Positions 1-11,500 of a stretch of DNA of 64,000 nt are shown piece after piece. Within the stretch, counting starts at the first letter, position 1; each line of letters begins with the position of its first letter. Source of the stretch: Mimachlamys varia (lineage: Eukaryota; Mollusca; Bivalvia; Pectinida; Pectinidae); assembly GCA_947623455.1 (NCBI GenBank), contig OX392540.1, forward strand, positions 28,700,410 through 28,764,409. The letters are read 5' to 3'. The notes below the pieces were generated by a model. That model saw only the letters and a program-made list of their open reading frames with translations. It was not told the DNA's origin and searched no databases. The position numbers and the translations under genes are program-made.

Positions 1-82
1 TCACCCCTGAAATTCCATATTGAACTATTCCAACATTTGACCTGGAAGAGTTCAAATGTGTCTTCAGAGGGGGAATAAGTTA
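1..82 (+). mobile_element. ~85-bp palindromic element (left end cut)
   Basis: TCACCCCTGAAATTCCATAT, AACTATTCCAACATTTGACC, GGAAGAGTTCAAATGTGTCT, then a GTTAA end. Left end lies outside the window. Confidence 0.85.
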
Positions 83-1339
83 AATGCAGTTAGGTACAAT
101 ATGGAATGTTAGAAAGTGAGACGAGTTACCGAATGGGGTTAAACAACTGCTCTTGACATCTGAAACATATCAAATTTGTGTGTTCTTTTTATAGAAAGTG
201 CACATCATATATCAAACGAAAGAAATTAAGTGTGAAAAAAAAAAGAAAAATGGGTGGATAAAACATGATAAATTAAAAGAACAATATTTCTTGATTTCTG
301 TAATGAAAAGATAGATGCAAATCTCTTTCTGGCCATTGAAGGCAAATTAACTGGCAATACTTTTAAAACAAATTTAATTTATCAAATTTTCAATATGGCC
401 CTATTATATATGATTTAAGGGGGAGGGGGGGGGACCCTTTGTTAAACATTGACCAGACTCTACACCATCAAATTTATAATTAAAGAATCAAAATTTATTG
501 AAATTAAAAAAAAACATCAGAGTATACCAAAGCGTCAACAAAACCATAATCCGAACTCAAAATTAATTAAACTAGAGGCAAAATTGGAACAAAGGAAAGA
601 TTTACATGGAGACTCTCGTAAAAGCACAAGAGAATAAGACCAGGTTTAACTACTTTTTCCTTGTGTTTGACTGAAATGTCCCCTTTATTCAAATTTGATC
701 TGCTCAGATTGTAATTGTAATTGATAACCCTGTTTACCCTCTCTCAATCACATTTTACATAAATCAGCCATTAAGATTACACCATAAACATTTATTAATC
801 TCTCTCAGTTTCTTCGAAATATATTGGGGTATTTTTTTTGCAAACAGGGTTATCTCCATTTTTGGTAGGTATTATATATTGTTTTCGTTGAGAAATTATA
901 TCGCTAAGTAACCAATGTATACATGCGGAAACTGTAGGCTGAAGACGCTGTTTTTTTAGCAATATAATATAATGACATCATGATGAAAATAATGTATACC
1001 TTCAAAATGAGAGATAAATCTTGTTTTCAAAAAGACCCATATACCGGTAGGTGTAATGTGAAATTTGGAATCAATCACAGAACGAAATCACTGCTACATT
1101 TTGAAGAGAACTGGCTGGTGTGCACAGACTGATATATTGTGTTCAGTGTCTAAAGCATTACATTACAACAATACACTAGGGCATTGTACACAACAAACTG
1201 GCAAATTCACACATCTAGTAAACATGGTATGTTACACTGTACCACACAGACACTCGTGGTAGTCATATAGTTAAGATATATACATGTATATATACAGGCT
1301 AATATCATACTACAATATAGATACTGGGCTAGAAATTAA

Positions 1340-1893
1340 TTTTACAATAACTCCAATAAATAAATTCGACAATAACTCTAATGAATACATTTTATAATGA
1401 CTCCAAAAAATAAATTTTACTGTAACTCTAACAAATAAATTCTATAATGACTCCAATAAATAAATTTTATAGTAACTCTAACAAATAAATTTTCCAGTAA
1501 CTCTCACAAATAAATTTTACAATGACTCCAATATATAAATTATTACAATGACTCCAATATATATAATTTTCACAGTAACTTCTGAAATCAATAAATAAAA
1601 TTTACACAAACCCTAACAAATAAATTTTCCAGTAACTCAAATAAATGAAATTTTACAACGACTCCAATAACTAATATTTACAGTAATCACAATAAAAAAA
1701 AATTTCCAGTAACTCTAAAAAATAAATATTACAGTAACTCCAATAAATAAAATTTTACAGTTACTCCAATAAATAAATTTTACATTAACTCTAAAAAATA
1801 AATTTTACAGTAACCCCAATAAATAAAATTTCCAGGAATTCGAAAAAATAAATTTTACACTAACTCAAATAAATAAAATTGTACAGTAACTCC
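1340..1893. repeat. Degenerate minisatellite, ~26-29 bp
   Basis: About 20 imperfect units of the form ACTCCAATAAATAAATTTTA with CAGTA/CAATG variants. Unit length drifts, so it looks old. Confidence 0.85.
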
Positions 1894-2528
1894 ATTGAGG
1901 CTGTGAAGAAAGATCGACTGACTTTCAAGTGATTAGGACATCATGAACAGAAAGTGATATATTCCAGTGTCAAAGCTCTCTTACAATTCATTGGTGTCAG
2001 ATTTTGCTTTGTGAATGAAATAAGTTTTGACCTTGATTTGCGACGTAGTGCGTTTTGATGGTAGTGACTTTTAATCAAGGTTAAGTGAGTGCTTAGTTGG
2101 TGTGTATTATTCAGTGCCTTGAAATTAAGTATAACTTTGACATAGATAGTTTTATATGATATGTAATTAATGAAATGAAATTATTTACCATCCCATTCAA
2201 ATTGAGCTCTAAGTGAGTCAACTCTATGTGACTAAAAGCCCTATAAATGAGTATTGTTATTGAGTGAGCATAGCTATTAAGGCCTCAGAAATGAGCCCTG
2301 TTAGTCACTATAACAAGCCCACAGTGAGTAAATGACTTTGTGAGTACCAAGTCGACACATCTAGCCATCTGCGGGTTAAAAGTGTGTAAATACCAAGCCA
2401 ACGCGACCAGAGGCTCTTACATGTGGGGCTGAGATTGACCTGCCACTGCGATCATAGCCGGACTTGTGGCAACACGTACTAGAGAAGAGGTGGTGGCATG
2501 CCGCGGTTGACTTTTAGATCTACAGTAC

Positions 2529-2592
2529 CTTGCAGGCAGCGTGCTACCGTGGCTTTTCTCTCCCTCCGACGACGGCACCTCATCCATGATTT
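2529..2592 (-). CDS. TMCC-like gene, coding exon 10 (last visible)
   Basis: A 64-bp exon coding for [20 protein letters not shown] (residues 366-385) plus two bases. It follows the NKFGSA block where vertebrate proteins have a variable acidic/Ser segment ending near GSATLVSSPK; the GSTL here is the only local similarity. Acceptor is GTTACAG|AA and donor CAAG|GTACTG, a weaker donor. Phase with exon 9 is correct. Conservation is low, so this exon is less certain than exons 5-9. No further exon could be found between 2528 and 1. Confidence 0.75.
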
Positions 2593-5500
2593 CTGTAACA
2601 CCAGAACAAGCAACATTGGCTGTATATAAGGCTGTACTTAAGCAGAAACTAGCTGTTGGTTTTAATAATGTGAAACAAAACTTATTGCAAAAGTACTCTC
2701 TTTATTCTCAGGAATGGATTCACAAGAGTACTTTGATTATGCAAGAAATTTTCTTAAGATGAAAATCTCTGAAATTCAAATTTTTACAGTATAAAACAGA
2801 ACTTGTTGTTAAAGTACTTTCTTCATTTCTCAGGAATGTGTTCACAATAGCTAAAAGGAATTTTGATATTTCTTATGCATAAACATCTCAAGAACTCAAA
2901 TTTAATGGGACAAATATGCTGAGCATTTTTATTTGTAAAGTGATGTCTTTGAATTTACTGCAGCCATTTTTTTACAAATATTAATGAATCTTTGAAAAAT
3001 TGAAATTAACGAAATCATATTTTTTCAAATGTTCAAAGCTTTAAACAAATAACTTGAACAAAGTCATATAACGATATCCTTCACGTTAACTTCTAAGAGT
3101 TCGATTCAGATAAATTTTGGACATTCAAGCAACTTACTAAGTTCACTGATGTCCCCAGCACTGCCAAACTTGTTCTTGATGAGGTGAGCGAATTCCTTGG
3201 GTTTTGACACAATAGTACTGCAAACAAAATACATTCAATCAATCACAACAAAGGGTAAAACTGCAAAATATTTTGATCTGTCTTGTGTGAATTAGAATAG
3301 AGAATTATCAGAATCAAACTTGCATTGACCCTTTCCTTCAGCTTTTTTAACACCTCTTTTATTCAAAATCCTAATTAGAACCCCAATTAAACAAAATCAA
3401 TTTGTTAGCAACACTAAAAAGCATTTTTGTCCAAGGTTCAGTTATTTAACCAGAACAAGGATGTTAGCAACATCAATCAAGTGTCCTAATGATAACTTTA
3501 GGTGAATAAATACACATTTTTCTAGACATTTCTTTAAATTGGTTAGTATGAATTGTAAAAGGATTCTTACTACAGAAATAATAACCTTTTTCCATGTCAC
3601 GTTTTGATGACTGACTAGTTAAATGTATATACACAAAAGCGTAAAATGTGTGCTGTGAAAGCTAATATTTTCGCACGTGGAAATTTTCGCTTAGTTATCC
3701 TTCAAACTGTTCATGAAATGGCAATTTTCGAGCTGTCAGTTTTCCTGTTTTGCAATGAGTAGCTACACTTCTATTATTCATCACATTGTTTGAGTGATTT
3801 CAAAAATGTTGGTGTGTGGATATATTCTCTGAGATTTAACGAAAGCGAAATAAGTGAAAATTTCCACATCAGAAACAATTCCACTTTCACAGTATGTGGT
3901 GTCTGTAAAAATGATATAAATTCCATTTTGCTCTAAAGCATATGTACAATAAGTTGTTAAAACACTTTATCATAAATATGTGAAAGTCATGAGCCCGCTC
4001 ATCTCCATTAACACAACCCTGAAATTTCATAATGGACTATTCCAACCTTTGAATTGGAAGAGTTGAAATTAGTCTTCAGGGGTAAATGGGTTAAGAACGG
4101 ATTGTAAATAAGGTCAAATAATCAATAAAATATTCTGAAATGAAATGAAAGAACGGAGTATCTATTCTGTAATACTTACTCTTTGGCACCTTTAATATTG
4201 TCAACTACACCCCTGAAAAAAAAGAAACACAACATGTTATTGTCAGTCAACTAATTAACATACAGAAGATTGGATCAATTCCATGCAAATAAAGTCGAAC
4301 CTCGTTATCTCAAAGTTGATGGGACCAGGGGAAAACTTCGAGTTATTCAAAAATTCAAGTTACGTGAATTTGTGTAAAGCTTGGTCATGACGAGTTTCTA
4401 CTGTATAAGGCTTTAACTCATTCACCCAAGAAGACACATTTGAACTCTTCCAATTCAAAGGTTGGAATAGTTCATTATGAAATTTTAAAGGTGAATGTAG
4501 GAACTTTAAGATTTTATTTGAATAATTTCCAATCAGGTTGAAGACAACTGTAAGGAATGATCTGTTTTATTGTCATTTACTGGTTCACCCATATATGTCT
4601 GAATTGGACTAGTTAAGTCTTTGAAATGGTAAGGTTCAAATGTGACTCAGGGGTAAGGGTTGCGTTGTAAAAATTGCAACAAAAACATGGTATGGGGACA
4701 CAGATATGATCATCCTTCAGTCTACTCTGGGTCCAATCTGTTATCAATGTTTAGCGAATTATTTTTTGGTTTAAATCGGGGTTAAATCTAATACAAATGT
4801 TCAGCGAATAAAATCTGTTTAAAGACTATAAATGAGATCATTTGTGAGTAATAAAATGCAAGACAATATTTTCTTGGTATAAAAAATGAATTTCTTGAAT
4901 TTCGGTTCCATAACTTGTACAGACAAACCATCGTACATACATGTAAACAATGTTGATAAGGAGAAGTTACACAATGCTAGTTGTTGGATATGGAATTTAT
5001 TTCACTCTCGTTAATTATTTTTTTAAAGATACAAATAAACACGAGCTTTAGCCAGTGTCTTTTGTAACTTTAAAAAAATAATCAACGAGAGTGAAATAAA
5101 TTCCATATCAAATAACAACGAGTCGTGTGACTTGTTTCTACCACAATAATATTAAGTCGCAGTGGCAGGGTTGTTTTCTGAAGTGAACCACTGACTTAAT
5201 AATTTGCGCGATAACATGTCATCTTGAATATATTCCCGCTTAGTTGTGACGAAGTCAACAATCAATGACGATGTCAACAATCCACCCGTGGCATTGAATC
5301 ACATAATTTCCGGTCAAACTTCAACTTCTCAACTAATTAAAAGTCCAGAAAGTACATATACCACTAGTGGTATATAAGATATATTTATCTAACAGTCAGC
5401 ACATTTATACACAATGGTCTGAGAGTGGAATAACACAGGGAATTGTGGTAGAAATATCCAACAGTCAGCACGTTTATACACAATGGTTTGAGAGTGGAAT

Positions 5501-8500
5501 AACACGGGGTATTGTGGTAGAAATATCCAACAGTCAGCACATTTATACACAATGGTCTGAGAGTGGAATAACACGGGGTATTGTGGTAGAAATATCCAAC
5601 AGTCAGCACATTTATACACAATGGTCTGAGAGTGGAATAACACAGTGAATTGTGGTAGAAATATCCAACAGTCAGCACATTTATACACAATGGTCTGAGA
5701 GTGGAATAACACAGGGAATTGTGGTAGAAATATCCCTTAACTCCTTCACCCCTGAAATTTCATTATGAACTATTCAAACCTTTGAAATGGAAAAGTTCAA
5801 AAAAGTATTCAAGGGTGAATGGGAAAAAAATGAAATGGTGAAAACAACCAGATCAGAAAATAAACGCAGACAAATATAAAACAAAAAGAAAATATATCAA
5901 ATATAAAATGTTACATTTGACATAAGAAACCTTGATAGTCTGACTTTTGACCTAATATAAGACTTTGAAATACCAGAATAACAAAATGAAGTTGTCTATA
6001 TCTTACAGGAAATTACACTTTGTTTAGAAAGGGTCAAGACCAGGAAGAGTGCAATCTGCTCAATATCATTCAACAGTAGAATGTTCAGGAAGAAAAGTGT
6101 TTAAAAAGATCAACAAACACTAAAGCGTTTGAGAGGACAGCTATATATATGTATATAAATAAATACAAAATACAGAGTTCTATGAAAGTGCCCCCACCAC
6201 TCCAGCACTTTGCATGACACAAAAAACAGGTACATCTCAGCTATTTTATAACCAACTAACTCAAAAGGTTTATAAAAAAATTTTGGCAAACCAAAAATTG
6301 GAACATAATAAAATATTTACACTACCAGACTTGGCTCACAAATTGATCATAGAATGTCAAACTCAAAAGAATGCAGAAAATAAAAGACAAGTCACAAAAC
6401 TGGCCATTAAGCAAATCTCGATTACATTAACACTGCAAGCTGTGGTCAATGGGAGACTTACCCAGAAAACCCTGTAATACCATCTACTATGTTAGCACCG
6501 ACACCCCTGTGAACAAAGGTCATGCGTTTGCATAAAGCTGGTGAACTATAAAGAGTAAGGATCAAAGGTCATGACCTCTATTTTATGGACATCACAGGCA
6601 TAATCTCTGACCTTTATAGAACAAGGTCATGAAATTTCTTTTAGGGACATCAAGGGCATCGCTTCTGACCTTTACAGAACAAGGTCATGACCTCTTCTTT
6701 ATTGACATCACAGGCATAATCTCTGACCTTTACAGAACAAGGTCATGACCTCTTCTTTATTGACATCACAGGCATAATCTCTGACCTTTACAGAACAAGG
6801 TCATGACCTCAACATAATATAGGGGGTACAAAGGTGAAGTATTTTAGCAAAAAATCTTTTATAAAAGCAATGTTATCTTACATACATGCCCATATTCACA
6901 ATTAAGATATTTACGTCGCAAAAACAGATCTGTCTACAGTATATTGTTTTATCTTGCATTTTCTTACTTTTTTGTTTTGAGAATGCAGAAAGCGACATTT
7001 TCTATGACAAACAATGGATTGTACAAGAATTAGTTCAAAATCTATGGCATTTGTAAGCTTACAGGATGACCATAGGTACTATATTGATAAATTCATTCAC
7101 CCCTGACATTTCATAATGAAATATTCCAACCTTTCAATTGGAAGAGTTCAATTTGTATTCATGGGTGTATGAACTAAATGGTTTAAACTGTACATACTTG
7201 AACAAATGCAATTAACAAAACATCAAAGACCTTCCTTTCATTTCTTCTTGAATGACAAACTTGTAAATTATCTCACACCTTGGGCCTGTTTCAGGCAGAT
7301 GTCCTGATAGCTAACCATTGCAGCATGCACAACCTATTACATGATTCCTTGAGTATATTTCTTAGAAAATTGGTGACAATCTTCACATGCATACTCCACG
7401 GTTTCCCTCAATAGCACTCCGCTTTTTTCTGATCTTTCTCAAACTGACCCATCCACAACAACATACCAAGGACATTTTATCTACCAAGCTCTACCATGAT
7501 TCAGTTTCATAGAAATAGTGGTAACAACCTTCACATGCAAAATGCAAGATGAGTGCCCTGCTGCCATTTTGCTTATATAAACAATCTCAAATGAAAGCAT
7601 GCACCACTATAAAAAAATTATGTACAGCAAATCTGATCAAAATTCTTTCATTTGAAGAGAAATAGCAAAACAAAAAGTTGAATTGTTCACAAAATAATTG
7701 TCTGCTGTGTGTATAAGCAGGCTAAATTCCTGAAGCATTTTTGTGTCAAAATGAAAAAAACATGTAGAAAATTAAAAAGAAGTGACGTAAACTTTTCCGA
7801 AATCAAAAACCTCCACCATTTTTCTGCTTATACATTCAGTGTGGAGCTTCACTCCCAGCCCTAACAGAGAATCTGTAGACTGACAATTTTGTTCTCACCA
7901 AGAAGGCTTAGAACCGTATTTTTTCCAAACAGACCGCCATAGGAGAGGTCTGTAAAAGTACAATATTACACTTAATTCCAGTGTCGGAGGACATTGTAAC
8001 TAGGCCTTACCTGACCTTCGGAAAAAGTTGTTAAAATTATTAACACCAACAGATGGAAAATGGGACTTGATTAAGAAGTAACTAACAAAGAAATGCACTT
8101 TTACAGGGTTTGATGTGAATGAGTGAAAAAACATGTGAGCTAATTCAGATAAAGGTAATGTAAGCTAATTCAGATAAATGTGAGCTAATTCAGATAAATG
8201 TAATGTAAGCTAATTCAGATAAATGTGAGCTAATTCAGATAAATGTAATGTATGCTAATTCAGATAAATGTAATGTATGCTAATTCAGATAAAGGTAATG
8301 TAAGCTAATTCAGATAAATGTGAGCTAATTCAGATAAATGTAATGTAGGCTAATTCAGATAAATGTAATGTAGGCTAATTCAGATAAATGTAATGTGAGC
8401 TAATTCAGATTGAATAATTCCCCAATCAAGATGGATTGCGAATCTTTTTCAGTTACGAGAGTCAGCTGTGCGAACGAGAAATACACGATGCCTGTAATAC

Positions 8501-11500
8501 TCAATACCTGTTACTCAGCACATGAACACTTACTTGAGTCCCTGTCCCATGTCCCGTAGAACTTCCCTTGCCTGCTTATGTCCCGAAACACCATACGTTT
8601 CTATATCACTTAAACGTTTATGATAATTCTCCAGTTTTTTCTGGAGGTGACTAATAGTTTGTGTGGATTTCTGATTTTTCTTCTCGAACATTGTTTTAAT
8701 CCGCTGTAACTGTTGTTTATCAGCACCCGTACTGGCCGCGAGTTTCAGGTATTCGTTGACGTTTTCTGTGCAATGGAAGAAAATATAACTCTTAATAAAT
8801 TACTACAACACATTCAAGTCAACTGCATTTATACTTTCATGTACGTATAGACCATCAAAATGAAAGTCAATCCTCATATACAGTAATATCAATTTTCTTC
8901 TTTATCGTAAAACCTCAATGTTTAAATAACGCTATTCAAAAATATATAAAGAGTTATCTCCACCTTCTTTGGCAGCTTGTTCCGCCTTGATCATTTCCAT
9001 GGTGCGACGTATTTTGGCTTGCGTCTGTTCGATGGCGGTTTTGGTCCTGAGTGGGTCGTGTGCATGAGTATCTGTGGGCGTAGGACCGTCCATCTCGTCC
9101 AGCCCTCCCTCTCCACTGCTCCCATTCTCACGACTGCTTACCTCCACCTAACGCAACCGAAATCAGTGACAATGGAAACTTAAACCATCATTGAGCCAAA
9201 CTTTTTTCACACTTTTAAAAGATTCATATTTGCATAACACATTTTTGTACAGAGATATAAATCTAGAGCCCCTAGTCATGTGGTTGTTCCTGTTTATTTT
9301 ACTGGTTTTTCTTTATTTACTTTTTTTACAGTCATTTTGTATCAAATCAAGAATTACACTTAATGCAGTTTTTTCTTTTACTTTGGGTATGTTCATATGC
9401 ATGGTTTTATCTCAAAATATTAATTTTCTCTTCTCACTATCTCTTTTTTTCAATTTAAACTATCTCTCATTTTCAATTTTCACTATCTCTAATTTCCAAT
9501 TTTCACTATTTCTCATTTTCAATTTTCACGATCTCTTAAAAAGTTTAGAGCGAATGTTGCAAACAATGCCTGTATAGTTGTACAAGACAAAAAGATCCTA
9601 AAAGGGAGATAACTCTAATCACTCACACTTTCCAGATCTTCTGTACTGCTCCGCAGCATCTGTTGCTGGTCGTCGGAGTACGGGACCCCCAGGTTGGACC
9701 CCGCTCGTGGCTTCGTCGTGGCTGCACTGACAGCCTCCTGGGACGGGGTCAACGGTTGCTTTTTGGGCAGACTAGGACTTTTAGAGACCCCTTTCTTTTG
9801 AAGTCCCTTTAATGCTGGTATTTTACTGGCATCTGACTTTTTCCTAAAATCAGAAAACAAAATGTCAGATATATATCAGAGGTGAAAGGTCAAGGTAGAT
9901 TGATTTATATTAAGATTTTTTTACTTACACACTGGGCAAGGCAATTGTTTTTTCCAACAGTGTATACAAAATAAGGTTGTCAAATTTTTTGGAACCATTA
10001 ATCCTTCCCTTTCAGAGTTTAAATAAATAGTTAACTTTGACTCACATAGAGATGATTTCTGATATCTTCAATGAATATAATATGATTAGCTGTTTCCTAG
10101 TTTAGATTATAATATCAAAGAAACACATTTTTTCAGATGCTGTTTAAACAAAACAAAATTCAATATCTGTATAAATTTCATTTGATTTGTACATGTATAG
10201 ATTAATAAATCAAAACTTTCAGTTAGAAATATAAAAATTAACAGTTTGGGATGGTAAAAGGGAAATACTCGGATTTTGCACGAAAAATGAGATCGAAAAA
10301 AACACACTGGGTATGACATAACCAGACAGTGTAATCAATACATGACAACAAGATTCCGTGAATCATGAAAGTTTTTTTTATAAAAAGATTAAACTCTGAC
10401 AAACAGGATACTAATTAATGTGACATCCCAGAAAAATTATACCTCAGTGATACCAGATCCCTGATGGTGTCGAGGCCCCTGACTCATATCGTCTGATTCA
10501 TCACAGCAGACTCTCACTCATTCATAACGCTTCATGTTCTAAATTCTAATCCTTAAACTACCTCATCAATCTTAAATTTCATTAAAATGATAGTAAAATT
10601 ATAAAATTTTGAATAATATAAGTTTTAATAACCAACTCACTTGTCTCAATTATTAGAATTAATGGAAATACATTACAATGTATATCTGTAATATCTTGGT
10701 TCATTTTATTACAAATTAATTTCTCTACATAATCAAAGGATTATGTGTAACAGGGTTTGACACTATAACAATAGTCCGTTAGTCCGAGACTAGTTAAAAT
10801 TCTAAATGGCTAGTAAATATGCTCTGTTTATTAGTCCTGTGGACTATTGTAGAGTTTTTCTATTTTGTTTTTTAATTTTGATCTATAACTTTCTCAAGAA
10901 GTACATGAAATCTTAGAATTATGATAAATGACTTGCTATTCAAATACGTCAACACTTTCTGGTCATTTAAGGAGATGCCAAGTTTTAGTGTTAATTGAAG
11001 GGAAGCTGGAGTTCCAGGAAAAAACCTATTGACCTACAGCCAGAAACTTCCCCCATGTTGGCCTCGAACCTAAAATCCACAAGTTGAGGGCTAGTGGTAA
11101 CAAAATGTCAAACAACTTAAATACTTGGTCAGGTGCTGCAAACCAAAAGTGTAGGAGAATGTCAGACACCCTAACCACCCGGGTCACTGTGATTCAGAGG
11201 TGGAAAACTAGTGGTAGAATGTCAGACACCCTAACCACTTGCTTGGGTCACTGTGATCCAGAGGTGGAAACTAGTGGTAGAATATCAGATTAATTATAAA
11301 AATACCAGATAAATTTATCACACTTCATCAAAAAGTTTCACCTATATTTTCACCTGTATTTTCATTTTTTAAAATTGAATCTCAATAATTGGTTGATTAA
11401 TTAGCTACTGTGATTACCAGAGTAAAAATGTCTAAGGAATTTATCACTTTATCTGCTGATTTCTAGTGTGCCAATCTATAGATTTTTAACTGTATATAAG

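Larger units (their letters stand above)
1..2528. other. Presumed intron 10 of the TMCC-like gene
   Basis: I looked on the minus strand for the expected next blocks (KYGSDDE-type serine stretch, then the EERYRYERLE coiled coil) and found none. The stretch holds one ~85-bp palindromic element (1-82), an A-rich tract, a degenerate array at 1340-1893, and otherwise AT-rich sequence with no coding signal. Confidence 0.6.
4213..6461 (-). other. Intron 7 of the TMCC-like gene
   Basis: 2249 bp, GTAAGT...TTTTTCAG. Contains palindromic elements at 4413-4497 and 5739-5823, a 42-bp-arm inverted repeat (4987-5109) and a 69-bp array (5385-5736). 5830-6210 is AT-rich with nothing recognised. Confidence 0.85.
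6507..8533 (-). other. Intron 6 of the TMCC-like gene
   Basis: 2027 bp, GTAAGT...TTCACAG. Contains the 58-bp AGGTCATGACCT array (6540-6815), a palindromic element (7091-7185), and the 8138-8410 array. 7190-8130 is AT-rich without a recognised feature. Confidence 0.85.

Noticed and set aside
1900..2500. Further TMCC exon (serine-rich or coiled-coil block) left of exon 10
   Set aside because: No frame with the expected EERYRYERLE-like motif or matching phase could be found.
9191..9577. Plus-strand 128-codon hydrophobic frame in intron 4
   Set aside because: T-rich low-complexity tract (CTATCTCTCATTTTCAATTT repeats) opposite a confirmed intron; hydrophobicity follows from poly-T.
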